Assembly (NCBI GenBank): GCA_036924285.1
Contig: JAYKYS010000001.1
Coordinates: forward strand, 2,465,501 to 2,529,500
Origin: Asterella californica
Lineage: Eukaryota > Streptophyta > Marchantiopsida > Marchantiales > Aytoniaceae
Direction: 5' to 3'
Length of the DNA: 64,000 bases
A program made the translations under genes and the position numbers. The notes beneath the pieces were generated by a model that had not been told where the DNA came from, made no database searches, and saw only the letters and a list, made by a program, of their open reading frames with translations. Positions 44,754 to 55,396 of the stretch are shown piece after piece (position 1 is the stretch's first letter; each line of letters opens with the position of its first letter).

Positions 44754-47700
44754 ATGGGAAAGCTACCCGTGTTTCATGGGAAGGACAATGAAGATGTAGA
44801 ACCGTTTGTTCGAGACTTCAAAAGGGGTTGCATCGGAAACAACGTGAGAAGGAAGGAAGAATGGGTGTTGTTACTGCCAGAGTTTTTAGAAGATTTTGCT
44901 CTTACGTGGTATGAAGACCGAGTGAAGAGCCAGACACCTGGTGCAGTTGAGGACACATGGGAGACGTTGAGTAATGCACTCATCGAAGAATTTCTTCCAG
45001 AAGAGAGTTATGAGAAGCTCATGGTGGAGCTTACTCATTTGAAGCAACGTGACGACGAGAAAGTTCGGCAATATGCCGAAAGGGTGGATAAGTTGGAGCA
45101 ACGGTTTCGGACGGTCCTACGGAAGAGTGGAGACAATGTGGAACTAACGATGGCGGGGATTGGAGCAGTGCTGACCAAGAACTTGGTGGGAGGGTTGAGA
45201 CCTTCAATTCGAACCCAAGTGAGGTACGAGAAGCCAGCAACCAAAGCGGAGGCCATCAAGATAGCGACAAATATGGAAGAGAGTTTGGATGAAGGAGATA
45301 TCATCCAACCTCATCATGCTGCTCTGGTGTCAACTCCGACTCCTGGTGTAGCCACAACGATCGCACCTGCACCATCACAATTGGTGATTGCTTCAACGTC
45401 AGCTCCTACTCCAACGGTGGTGCCAAGACCGTTTGTCCCAACAACGATGTCTACTGCCACCTCTGATTTTCATGCCGAGCTGAAGAGCATCACTGACACT
45501 CTTGCGGATCTCAAGATAAATGTGGTGCAGTTACGAGAATGGAGGAACAAAGGTGGAGGAGGAGGTCAAAGAGGTTACGACAACAATCCCAACCGAGGAA
45601 ATCAAGGTAACTTTGGAGGCAACCAAGGTAACTTTGGAGGAATCACTTGTTGGACGTGTGGAGGTTCTCATTTCCAGCGAAATTGTCCTAACAACGGAGC
45701 AAGAGGTGCCGAAGCTGTCAGAATGAATGTGGGTGGAGGAAATCCATCACAAGGACGAGACAAAGGGGTGGCTACTATCGATGTCGTGCGAGATCCCATC
45801 TACGAGAAAGGAGAGAGTTCAAACTCTTCTCATGCACCGGTGGAGCTTTTAGCTCAAGAAAGAAAAAGAACTCGATTTTCTGATGAACCGGTTTTCATGG
45901 AGGAGTCAGCAAGTAGAAGTACTCGTTCGAGTAATGTTTCGAGTACACCAAGGGAGCCAAGAAGGAAGCTGGGGATGGCGGATTTCACCATTTCATCTTC
46001 CCAAGCGGGATATGATGTGGTTGAAGATGTGGGTGCTCAGAAAGCCAACATCACTGTTGGACAACTGATCGCACTTAATCCCAGCTTACGAAGGGAACTC
46101 AGAGGAGGACTGAGTTCTAAGAGAAGCAAGAAGAAGAAACCCAAGAGCAAGACATCAAAGTCAGTAGGAGTTGGTGTGGTGGATGTGCATGCTTCAGAGG
46201 TATGCACTAGGGCTTCAAAGATTGAAGTCCGATTGAATGGTCACTACGTCTCTGACGTATTGGTGGATGGAGGGTCGGCTGTAAACGCCATATCGGAGAG
46301 GTTGATGAAGAAGTTGGGAATGGAACCAACTCGCCCGGCTAGCATTGTCGTGGGGATGGCTAACAAGCAACGGGTAAGACCTCTTGGTGTGTTAGAGAAG
46401 GTGGTCGTGTCTGTGATGGGAGTTCAAACATTGATGTCCTTTCAAGTGTTAAAGGACTCTAGTTATGATTTGCTCCTAGGTAGGCCTTGGTTGAGAGCTG
46501 TGCGCACCACGGATAGGTGGCACAAGGGATACTTACGAATTGGGCCTAGAGATCATAGAGTGATAGTTCCTCTCTCGGGTGTTGGAGTTGTGACTTCTGA
46601 CTCTGATAGACCCACTAGTGACTACTGGGAATCTGATACGGAGGATGATCAGAGTGTCTCGGAAGTAGATACTGGGGATTCTTACGACCAAGAATCCTCG
46701 TCTGAGGATGAAGGATTTGGTCGAGACGAATCAGTACATCAGCTTAGTGCTATTGACTTGTTGCCTCGACCAGCAGTGGAGAAAGATCCTGACAAAGAAG
46801 AGTTGAGTGAGGCAGAGATTGTGAGAAGACTCTCTACCCTGAAGTTTGGTATCAATGTCACTCAAGAAGAGAAAAGTAGATTCCTAGATATATTTCGAAA
46901 ATATATCCATGTGTTTGCTTTCAGCTACAAGGATTTGAAGGAGGTGACCCTCGAGACTCATCGAATCGAATTGGAGGAGAACGCAAGACCAGTTCGACAG
47001 AAGCAGAGAAGGGTCAATCCTACAACGGCAATGATGGTCAAGGAGGAGATAGACAAGTTGAAGGAGGCGAGTTTCATCTATGAGGTGGAGAACTCAGAAT
47101 GGGTTTCACCCATTGTGATTGTCAAGAAGAAGAATGGTAAGCTGCGAGTGTGCATAGACTATAAGAAGCTGAATGCAGTTACCAAGAAGGACTATTATCC
47201 TCTACCATTTATAGATGAGATTTTGGAGGAAGTTGCCGGTCATGAGTGGTACAGCTTTGGTGATGGTTATAGTGGATACAACCAGATCAAGATAGCACAG
47301 GAGTACCAGCAGTTGACTACTTTCACTACTCCTTGGGGAACATTTGCATTTCGAGTGATGCCATTCGGACTGTGTAATGCTCCGGCCACGTTTCAGAGGT
47401 TCATGAACAAGGTGTTTGAACCATTCATAGGGAAGTTTGTTCGGGATTTCATTGACGATTTCTGTGTGTACGGACGAAAGGAGGACCACTTTGATCATGT
47501 GATCAAAGTTTTGCAGCGGTTGGAGCAAGCCAACGCTTCTCTAAATCCAGAGAAGTGCATCTTTGGCTGCGAAGAAGGTCTGCTGTTAGGGCACATCATT
47601 TCCAAGAATGGGATTGCGGTAGATCCTGAGAAGGTGAAGAAGATTGTGGATCTTCCATTTCCGATCAACTTGACAAAGTTGAGGCAGTTTCTTGGCATGG

Positions 47701-49640
47701 TTGGATATTATCGTAGGTTTGTCTTTTCCTTCTCAAACAAAGCAATAGCTTTGACTATGTACATGAAGAAGGGAGTTGATTTTGACTTGATAGTGCATGA
47801 TCAGAAGGCAAAGGAAGCATTTGAGGAGCTGAAAAAGGCATTAGTGACAGCTCCTATACTTGCTAAACCTGAGTGGAGTAAAGCATTTATTCTGTATACG
47901 GATGCCTCCAATGTAGCAATCGGATGTACATTAAGTCAGCTAGATGGAGATGGGCATGATCATCCTATAGCTTATGCTAGTAGGCAGATGGTTCCAGCGG
48001 AGAAGAATTACTCCGTGACTGAACGAGAAGGATTAGCGGTGATCTTTGGATTGAAGAAATTTCGACACTACTTGCTAGGAGGGAAATTTTCCATAGTCAC
48101 AGATCACAAGACTTTAAAGTATATCTTTAATAAGCCTAATGCCGAAGGTCGTATTGCTCGTTGGAAGATCCTTCTAACAGAATACGATTATGTGATCGAA
48201 GATAGACCAGGGAAGAAGCATGCGAATGCTGATCTTTTGTCAAGGGCTTATGATGATGAGGGAGAAGAACCGTTTGATGATTCATTTCCAGACGAGCATC
48301 TGATGACCATCACAAGCATCGAGGAGATACCGGACGAGTACAAGGAAATCTGGAGTTTCCTTGTAGATGGCTCTTTTCCAGAAGGTATGCATACCCGAGA
48401 ACGTAACGCGTTGATCAAGAGATGCAAACCTTACACCATGGTAGAGGGAATTCTGTTTCATCAAGGAGCAGATGGGTTACTAAGGAGAGCAGTTGGTCAG
48501 AAGGAGGCATTCAAGCTAATGCACGAGTTTCACGACGGAACTGTTTGCGGAGGTCACTTTGCTGGTAAGATAACAGCCTTCAAGATTTTGGATGCGGGTT
48601 ACCACTGGAGAGGGATTTTCAAAGAGTGTTTAGACTATTGCAAAACTTGCGACGTATGTCAAGCATTTGCTCTGAAGTCTACTAGAACACCTCCGTTAAG
48701 ATCAATTCCCGTGTTAGGACCATTTGAGAAGTGGGGTATTGATTTTGTAGGTCCTCTTAATAAGACACCTCGAGGCAATAGATACATTGTAGTCGCCACT
48801 GACTATTGTACCAAGTGGGTAGAGGCTAGACCTTTGAGAGAGACCAATGAAACAGAAGTCGGTAGATTCTTATGGGAGAGGATCATCACAAGATTTGGAT
48901 GTCCGTTAGAGTTGGTCTCAGATAGAGGAGGAGAGTTTGTAGGGAGCATGACTACTGCTATGCTACAACACTTTTCTATCAAGCCACGAGTAACGACCTC
49001 ATACAAACCAAATGCTAATGGTCTTGCGGAGAAGACCAATCTTACACTTTGTATGATGCTCGCCAAAGATGCTGGTGTTGAGACTGCGAAACATACTTGG
49101 GATAAGAGGCTACATGCTATCTTATGGGAGTATCAAACGACAACAAAGACTTCTACTGGGTACTCCCCATTTCGACTGGTTTATGGAGTGGAGTCCAAGT
49201 TGCCGATCCAATTCGAATTGGATACTTTTCAAACTATTCAACGAAAGTTGAAGAGGTCGAGAGGAGAAGACGTGGTCAGATCAAGAAGGGAGCAACTCAT
49301 GGAGTTGGAAGAGACCCGAGCGGTAGCAATGATCCGGATGGAACGAGCTCAGGCGTATCAAAAGAAGAGTTACGACAAACGGTTGGGCAAGAGGGAGGTA
49401 AAACCTTTTCAAGTCGGAGATTGGGTTATGTTGTATGATGCTATCAGATTCAAGAGGGCTAGGAAGAAGTTTCTTCCGAGATATTTTGGTCCTTTTGTTG
49501 TAGATAAGGTGTGGAGCAACTTCACATATGACCTTCAGGAGCTGGGAGGAAGGAGATTCGATCGGGTCAACCATGACAAGTTGAAGTTGTTTCATCGACG
49601 GAAGTTCTCTCTTCACTCCGAGGACGGAGCGAAAATTTAG
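44754..49640 (+). CDS. Gypsy gag-pol polyprotein, 1628 aa, intact
   Basis: One open frame encodes capsid, protease, RT, RNase H and integrase. Gag residues 1-290 include W-V-L-L-L-P-E-F-L and a Q-R-D-D-E-K-V-R-Q-Y block; a zinc knuckle C-W-T-C-G-G-S-H-F-Q-R-N-C (CX2CX3HX4C, one residue short of the classic form) is at 299-311. The retropepsin D-G-G-S is at 505. RT spans about 735-960, with F-I-D-D at 899-902. RNase H has Y-T-D-A-S with Asp1050. Integrase has an HHCC finger starting at His1257 (Cys1296, Cys1299, Cys1302) and D1330, D1390 and E1426, giving exact D-35-E spacing. A G-P-F motif is at 1579; no chromodomain follows. Translation ends 13 bases before the 3' LTR. All catalytic residues look intact, so the element may be active. 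Confidence 0.96.
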   Translation: MGKLPVFHGKDNEDVEPFVRDFKRGCIGNNVRRKEEWVLLLPEFLEDFALTWYEDRVKSQTPGAVEDTWETLSNALIEEFLPEESYEKLMVELTHLKQRDDEKVRQYAERVDKLEQRFRTVLRKSGDNVELTMAGIGAVLTKNLVGGLRPSIRTQVRYEKPATKAEAIKIATNMEESLDEGDIIQPHHAALVSTPTPGVATTIAPAPSQLVIASTSAPTPTVVPRPFVPTTMSTATSDFHAELKSITDTLADLKINVVQLREWRNKGGGGGQRGYDNNPNRGNQGNFGGNQGNFGGITCWTCGGSHFQRNCPNNGARGAEAVRMNVGGGNPSQGRDKGVATIDVVRDPIYEKGESSNSSHAPVELLAQERKRTRFSDEPVFMEESASRSTRSSNVSSTPREPRRKLGMADFTISSSQAGYDVVEDVGAQKANITVGQLIALNPSLRRELRGGLSSKRSKKKKPKSKTSKSVGVGVVDVHASEVCTRASKIEVRLNGHYVSDVLVDGGSAVNAISERLMKKLGMEPTRPASIVVGMANKQRVRPLGVLEKVVVSVMGVQTLMSFQVLKDSSYDLLLGRPWLRAVRTTDRWHKGYLRIGPRDHRVIVPLSGVGVVTSDSDRPTSDYWESDTEDDQSVSEVDTGDSYDQESSSEDEGFGRDESVHQLSAIDLLPRPAVEKDPDKEELSEAEIVRRLSTLKFGINVTQEEKSRFLDIFRKYIHVFAFSYKDLKEVTLETHRIELEENARPVRQKQRRVNPTTAMMVKEEIDKLKEASFIYEVENSEWVSPIVIVKKKNGKLRVCIDYKKLNAVTKKDYYPLPFIDEILEEVAGHEWYSFGDGYSGYNQIKIAQEYQQLTTFTTPWGTFAFRVMPFGLCNAPATFQRFMNKVFEPFIGKFVRDFIDDFCVYGRKEDHFDHVIKVLQRLEQANASLNPEKCIFGCEEGLLLGHIISKNGIAVDPEKVKKIVDLPFPINLTKLRQFLGMVGYYRRFVFSFSNKAIALTMYMKKGVDFDLIVHDQKAKEAFEELKKALVTAPILAKPEWSKAFILYTDASNVAIGCTLSQLDGDGHDHPIAYASRQMVPAEKNYSVTEREGLAVIFGLKKFRHYLLGGKFSIVTDHKTLKYIFNKPNAEGRIARWKILLTEYDYVIEDRPGKKHANADLLSRAYDDEGEEPFDDSFPDEHLMTITSIEEIPDEYKEIWSFLVDGSFPEGMHTRERNALIKRCKPYTMVEGILFHQGADGLLRRAVGQKEAFKLMHEFHDGTVCGGHFAGKITAFKILDAGYHWRGIFKECLDYCKTCDVCQAFALKSTRTPPLRSIPVLGPFEKWGIDFVGPLNKTPRGNRYIVVATDYCTKWVEARPLRETNETEVGRFLWERIITRFGCPLELVSDRGGEFVGSMTTAMLQHFSIKPRVTTSYKPNANGLAEKTNLTLCMMLAKDAGVETAKHTWDKRLHAILWEYQTTTKTSTGYSPFRLVYGVESKLPIQFELDTFQTIQRKLKRSRGEDVVRSRREQLMELEETRAVAMIRMERAQAYQKKSYDKRLGKREVKPFQVGDWVMLYDAIRFKRARKKFLPRYFGPFVVDKVWSNFTYDLQELGGRRFDRVNHDKLKLFHRRKFSLHSEDGAKI

Positions 49641-49653
49641 TCCGGGGGTAAAA

Positions 49654-50569
49654 TGTAACGACCTATGTTACACATAGGAAGTTTATCTATTAGTAAGGTG
49701 TTTAGTTCTAACTAAGTGTTGAGAATGTTTATTTACTGCCAAAGTACTTTTAGGAGATATCAAGTTAGTCATGACTAGCTAAAAGTTAGTTATGGTTAAA
49801 CTTAGCTGTACTTTTGGCAGAATTCAGATATTTGCTAAAGAGTGAGCACTACTATCTTGTCATCTTGTCTAAAAGGTAGAAAGGGGGTGGAAAGTATCCC
49901 TTATCTCCTTTTTGACTTGATATTAGTGGTTGGATTAAAGTTGTGGACTTTGTGGGCATTAAAAACAAGAAGAGATTCCACATGTTTCCTTTTTAGTGGG
50001 TCCTAGTGTAGAGGGGGGGTGGAAATTCGAGATTCCTTGAGAATATTCCAGAATCCTTCTAGAAGTTGTTGACTTTGAAGGAATAAGCCCATGTGAAAAG
50101 GTAAAAAGCCCATGTGATCAATGCTTTTACCTTAAGTAATATCTTAGTAAAACCCGGTAAAAGTAGTTACGGCTGAGTTACCGGAGGGTACCAAAGTAAA
50201 AACCTAGAATGTATAAATAGAGGAGTAGAGAAGAGCTCCTCATCCTTGTTTTCACATCGTCGTAATGACAACTTGAGTAATATAGAGAGTGTGGGATATT
50301 TTTAGCATGTGAGAACTTGAGAGACGTCGTTAGAATGGAGGATTTTAGTGGATGAGATTATGGAGATTTTAGTTGATAAGTTTGTGGGTGTATGAATGAG
50401 AGTGAACTTAGCATTTTTCCCTTCAAGATTCATGGTGTGCTTCCATCAAAGCCATCAGAGGTGACCCCTGAGTGAGAGACAGGCCCGACAGTTGCAGATT
50501 CGTGGATGACGATCGTGGAGGTTGAGAGATCGGGGGGTAGTTGATCGTTAGGACCGCGGAGGGTTTACA
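49654..50569 (+). repeat. Gypsy 3' LTR, 916 bp
   Basis: It matches the 5' LTR base for base except for one extra G in the run after TCCTAGTGTAGA. A purine-rich tract (GGGGGTAAAA) immediately precedes it. Confidence 0.97.
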
Positions 50570-50573
50570 GTAC

Positions 50574-51073
50574 ACCGTATTCACTCGATCAACTCGTCCC
50601 CTGGCACTGATCCATTCTGATATTAGTGGTCGCATCTCCCCTTGCATCTTTTATGGCTATGAATATTTCATCACCTTTATTGATGATTACTCGCGTTACA
50701 CTGTCCTTGTCTTTTCTATTATAAGAGTGACTGTTTTGCTGCTTTCCGAGACTATCTCGCATTTGCTGAGCGCGCCACTGGTCAATCTCTTGTCACTTTG
50801 CATCTGATAATGGCGGTGAATATCGTTCAGCTGCTTTTGACGCTTTCTATCGCGAGCGTGACATCCAGCGTCAATTCACAGTCCTTAATCTCCTCAAGAA
50901 ATGACGTCGCTGAACGCAAGAACCGCAGCTTGCTTGACGCTGTCCGTTCCATGCTTTTCACTGCCAATCTCATCAAGCTCTTCTGGGATGAAGCAATCAC
51001 ATGCGCCACCTTCTTCCAAAACCGGTGTCCGTCTAAGACCATCCCGTCTATGACCACACCTTATGAACTCTGA
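50574..51073 (+). pseudogene. Copia integrase fragment, frameshifted
   Basis: Directly after the gypsy, L-I-H-S-D-I-S-G-R-I and Y-F-I-T-F-I-D-D-Y-S-R-Y open the copia integrase core. After frame changes near 50740 and 50810 come the N-D-V-A-E-R-K-N-R-S-L-L-D-A-V-R-S-M-L block, with the catalytic Glu, and W-D-E-A-I-T-C-A-T-F-F-Q-N-R. The N-terminal zinc finger is missing because the preceding 560 bases are unrelated. Confidence 0.88.
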
Positions 51074-51620
51074 CACTCCTATGCCTCCACAACTCCTCGT
51101 CGACTCGATCCCTCCTTTCTGCGCGTCTTTGACTGTCGCGCTTTTTCCCAGGTCCTCGAGTTTGAGCGCACAAAGCTCAATGATCGCTCCCACGAGTGTA
51201 TCGATCAGAGTAAAGGCTACAGTCTCCAAAGAAAATATGACGATCATATCTTCATCTCTCGTGATGTTATCTTCAATGAGTCTTCTCCGACTCTTCCTCT
51301 CACATCCGTCCTCTCTGCTGATCTTCCACTCACTCAAGCGTCTCCTAAAACGTCCATTTTTATTATACTGTGTCCGCCCCTTCTGTTGGCCCAGCTTACG
51401 TTCCGTTTGTCTCTCCCAGTTTCTTTCAGTGGGAGTTCCTCTGCCATCTCCTGCCGGTCCAGCTCCAACTTCATCCGTGTATCTTGGATCTGGAGGATGA
51501 GTCTCTAGCAGTCATGATCCTGACGGAGGAGTCACCAGCAGTACACAATCTAGTGGGAGTAGTCGCCCTCCATGTTCTCACTCCTCAAGCCACACACGCA
51601 ATCCCTCTCCTCCTGTAGAG
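51074..51620 (+). pseudogene. Copia integrase C-terminal and linker region, no intact frame
   Basis: Pieces of the copia integrase tail can be read in alternating frames, such as F-D-C-R-A-F-type and F-E-R-T-K-L-N-D-R-S-H-E-type segments around 51130-51210 and a G-Y-S-L-Q-R-K-Y-D-D-H-I-F-type stretch near 51215-51260. A Ser/Pro-rich linker follows to RT. Frame changes are frequent. Confidence 0.6.
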
Positions 51621-53434
51621 AACTTGAGCTCGCGCCATCCTTACCTTCGACGCACATCACCACGCTCCTCACGAGTTTCCGGTCTTACCTACAGCGAGTC
51701 CTCCTTTCCTCCATTGGATTTCTTAGCACCGCCTCCACTGAGACGATCAACTCGACATTCAGTTCCTCCACAACGGAACCCAGATGAAGGCTATGACCCT
51801 TCATCGCTGATCTCGAAGCCTCGGAAGAACATCAAGCGTGCATTGATAGTAACTCTCAAACCTGTGCCAATGGAACTTGTTTCTTACACAGAAGTAGTAT
51901 CTTCTCCTGATGCCAGTCAGTGGAGAAGAGCAATAGAAGAGGAGTTAGATTCTCACGAATCTAACGGTACTTGGAAGCTCACCGACTTGCCACAAGGACG
52001 CCGATCGATAACATGTAAGTGGACCTTTAAGTTAAAACTTAATATCGATGGGTCCATTACTTGTTATAAGACGAGACTAGTGGCTCGCGGTTTCATCCAA
52101 ATCTACGGGTTGGATTACACAGAAACTTTTTCTCTTGTCGTCCGTATTCAGTCGATACGGCTCATCCTTGCCATCTCAACGCAGTACAATCTTCATGTAC
52201 ACCAAATGGATGTTAAAACTGCGTTTCTAAATGGAACACTTAACAAGGAAATATACATGAGTGTTCCGGAAGGAGTGACTACAGCAAGACGCAGTCAAGT
52301 ATACAGATTGCTTAAGACTCTCTACGGTCTTAAGCAATCATCAAGAGAATGGTACTTGATCATAGATAACTTCTTGCTTTCTCTTGGATTTGCAAAGTCT
52401 GGTGCAGATGGAAACGTTTACTACTTGCACCATAAATAGCACTTCGTCATCCTTGTCCTCTACGTGGATGACACTGTGATTGCCAGTAGCAATGAGGCTC
52501 TGCTATCTCATGTAAAAGAGAAATTGAGCTCACGGTTCAAAATGACTAACATCGGTCCACTCCATCATTGCCTTAGCATTGAGATTAACCGTGATCCATC
52601 TTCTGGTACTATCAGACTTAGTTAAACTTTGTATTTGACACAGAAACTATTTCAGTTTGGCTTACAGGACTGCAAACTTGTAAGCACCCCTTTAGTCATA
52701 GGTGAGAAACTTTCCTCGGATGACTCTCCTATCACTGAGGATAAAAAGAAGCTATGTAATAGTTATCCTTACCAGAATGCAGCTGGCTCTATTAATTGGG
52801 TCGCAGTATGCACTCGTCTTGATTTGTCTTATCCCATTAGTGTACTCTCTCTGTTTATGAGTAGTCCTGGACCTAGACACATTGCCGCTATGAAGCGGAT
52901 TTTTCGTTACATCAAGAGAACTTTGAATTTATACCTTGAGTATGCTCAGTCATCCCAACCCTACTCTCTGTTCGGTTACTCCGATGCTGACTGGGGAGGA
53001 CCTACGAAGACAAGACAATCCACATGAGATCATGCTTCATCTACTCTGGAGGAGCCATCAGCTGGTCCTCTAAGAGACAGAAGTCAGTAGCCCTGTCAAG
53101 TACAGAGGCAGAATATGTAGCTCTTAGCACGAGCTGTTCAGAGAGAATCGAGTTACGTCAGCTCCTAACTGACATCGGATTGCATGACAAGGAATCCACC
53201 ATTACATATTGTGACAACCAAAGTGCGATGGTCCTTGTCGACATTAGCAAGTTCCACGACCGTACGAAGCACATCGACATCCAATATCACTTCATCAAAT
53301 ATCATGTTGCTAGAAAAGTTATAGAAGTTAGATATTGTCCTACTGAGGACATGGTTGCAGATATTCTTACAAAGAGCTTACCAGCTCCCAAGTTGGATTA
53401 TCTACTACCAAAGCTAGGAATGTTTTCTAGCTAA
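51621..53434 (+). pseudogene. Copia reverse transcriptase and RNase H with several stops
   Basis: RT begins around 51900 with the W-R-R-A-I-E-E-E-L-D-S-H block, then C-K-W-T-F-K-L-K, R-L-V-A-R-G-F, H-Q-M-D-V-K-T-A-F-L-N-G and L-Y-G-L-K-Q-S-S-R-E-W. A TAG at 52437 interrupts just before the catalytic L-Y-V-D-D (52458-52472). A TAA lies near 52622. The C-S-T-P-L-type block and the A-A-G-S-I-N-W-V block follow. After Y-S-D-A-D-W-G-G a TGA at 53025 interrupts RNase H, which then reads S-S-T-E-A-E-Y-V-A-L and C-D-N-Q-S-A and ends at 53434. Three nonsense mutations make it non-functional. Confidence 0.93.
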
Positions 53435-53468
53435 TAATTTTTTTATCCGAACTGTTACTGAGTGGGAG

Positions 53469-53711
53469 TGTTAGAATACTGTACAAGTATGAAACCCCTT
53501 TTCCAGTAACCAGTTCAGGTTATTAAGTGGTGATCTTTCGTAAGGTTACCAATGCCAAGACCAAGAGTATATTATCCAGGCCCAAGGCCATTGTACATTA
53601 TTGAGTAATCTATTTACTTGGTTCTGCCCTCACTCTCTTGAAGAGCTCTCTCACACTCTCATACTTTCGTTATGCCGTGACTTAGAGTTTTGCCTTAGTT
53701 CATTTCCAACA
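53469..53711 (+). repeat. Copia 3' LTR, 243 bp
   Basis: It begins TGTTAGAATACTG and ends TTTCCAACA. The preceding GAGTGGGAG is the polypurine tract. It is followed by the target duplication CTTTG. Confidence 0.95.
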
Positions 53712-54192
53712 CTTTGCTCTTTTATGGTTCTCCAGTTTCCATCCTCCACTCTTTGGCACACTTTTGTTAGGATCTACTAGCTTTTTTCTTCCTCATTCCA
53801 CGAAACCAACAGTCGATCCTCTCAAGTCCCCAGAAGTTGAAAATATTTTTCTCAGTACTCTTACCTGCTGTCTCCTGTTTCTGAAGCGGGTTATGTCGAT
53901 AGAAATCGATTGCGATTCTGAAACAGACTGTGAGGGTGCGGTAATGCAATGCACGTATCTTTCATGAGTGAGATTCTTATCATATTCTCTTTCGGAATTC
54001 AATTTCCTGCAGCCCGGAACGTCCTTTCGTGCATTTAGGTTTGGGTTTCCGAGTCTCTTTCAATGGAGTACATCTTTCTCTCTTTCCTGCTGTCTGCGCA
54101 TATTCTACAGCAATTTCGCTAGTACATGCTTCTGCGATATCTGCGCATATCGTGATGGGTTGGATTAAAAGATTTTGGTACACAGATCATCG

Positions 54193-54250
54193 ATGATCAC
54201 AATGGATAAATCTAGTTCTGTATGATCACAATGGATAAATCTAGTTCTGT
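54193..54250. repeat. 29-bp perfect tandem duplication
   Basis: Two identical adjacent copies start ATGATCACAATGG and end TCTAGTTCTGT (54193-54221 and 54222-54250). Confidence 0.95.
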
Positions 54251-55326
54251 ATGAAGCCTGCTTGTACCTATCTATCCAATCCACGATCGGTAGTATATGT
54301 TCTCGGATGCAAATCCTGCTATCAATCAGGCCATATAGACTTTACCTCTTTCATGGTGGATGCGTTGCACTGAGAAAAGAGTACTTTAATCTGTCCATAT
54401 GTGCCTTGACCGCGTAGCCTGTTTTGTCAGTGTGGATAAAACGGAAGGATCAGGAACTTGAACATACGCTGTTCCTGCTCGATCGACAATTCGGACCTCC
54501 TTTTGGCACAGCAGAGACAAGGAGGTACAGTAGAGACCTTGTCTTGGATGGATGATTCGGCTACCTTATAGTCTATTTGGAGGATGATGGTGGCAACAAG
54601 TCGACAGTTCGGTATTCACTGAGCTCACAGGTAAGGTGTCTGGTGCTGCGAAACCATCAGAGGGATGGTCGAGTTCGGAATGAGTGCTGAATATTGAATT
54701 TGACGATTAAAAATAAGTAGGCATTTTTAGTGAATCGCAAAACTTTTCGATGGATGTTCCTCTCCTACCAGAGGGAAAGGAGAAGGTGACTTCCTGCTTG
54801 CACATCCTGCAAATTACTGCCTATCACGTAACTTTTTGCACTTTCTTATGCGTTAAAGAGCGTCTCCGAGTGCCATGCCCACTTTTGCCAAACTTTGCTC
54901 AAAAGATTGTGTGAGTTCTAGGATAAGAGTGAGGGAGAAGATTCTCCACTCAAAACTCCAACAAATAAGACGGTCAGAGATTGAAGCTTAGATGTGGAAT
55001 GAGATAACTAGAACGGTTACATGAAGTTGGTGAATGCTTGACCTGAGATACTACATGTGCATAAGTGAATTCTAGCAGTACTAGCAGTCGAATATCTCAG
55101 CTGCGGAGTGTGAGGAGTAGATGTGAAAGATTTCTGGGATATCCTTTTAGCTAGAACTGTTACATAGCTCCCGTGCAAGGAGATGATCATCTTTGTTGCA
55201 TGAAAAGAGTCTACTATTGGAGCACGTTTCTAGAGTGCTGTCACACTATTTCTAGCTTCTTCAGACGTGGTTTACTGTGTTCTCCAAGATCACTAGTGAC
55301 CCAAAGACTCATTCTGTACTCGGGGT

Positions 55327-55396
55327 GTGCTACTTCAGAATTAGTTCAGTGAAACACTTCTTACAAGGTTTCACTGAACTAATTGTGAAGTAGCAC
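55327..55396. repeat. 29-bp inverted repeat with one mismatch
   Basis: The arms at 55327-55355 (GTGCTACTTCA...) and 55368-55396 are reverse complements but for one base, with a 12-nt loop. Pieces of the same motif (AATTAGTTCAGTGAA, TTGAACTAATTGTGAAG) continue to 55431, giving a second nested inverted copy. Confidence 0.92.

Larger units (their letters stand above)
41806..50569 (+). mobile_element. Young, near-intact Ty3/gypsy LTR retrotransposon with multi-ORF leader
   Basis: It is 8764 bp, with LTRs at 41806-42720 and 49654-50569 flanked by GTAC (41802-41805 and 50570-50573); the duplication can be read as AGTAC if the final A is shared. The LTRs are identical except for a G-run of six versus seven. 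The order PR, RT, RNase H, integrase within one frame, and integrase after RT, define Ty3/gypsy. The element has an intact 1628-codon gag-pol, a leader of about 2 kb holding three small ORFs, a primer-binding-like TGGTTCCGTTGCCGGGAC just after the 5' LTR, and a purine tract just before the 3' LTR. It lies inside the copia in the same orientation. Identical LTRs and an open frame mean very recent insertion. Confidence 0.97.
39450..53711 (+). mobile_element. Ty1/copia LTR retrotransposon, complete ends, interrupted by a nested gypsy
   Basis: LTRs lie at 39450-39712 and 53469-53711, flanked by the 5-bp target duplication CTTTG (39445-39449 and 53712-53716). The order gag, protease, integrase, RT, RNase H is that of Ty1/copia. 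The gypsy at 41806-50569 splits the region before integrase. Removing it leaves a copia of about 5.5 kb. Its LTRs differ by about 15 substitutions and three indels, and several stops and frameshifts lie in gag-pol, so it is much older than the gypsy and cannot encode its own proteins. Confidence 0.95.

Noticed and set aside
44774..49616. Minus-strand ORFs within the gypsy gag-pol
   Set aside because: They are shadows of the long plus-strand coding frame and lack any motif.
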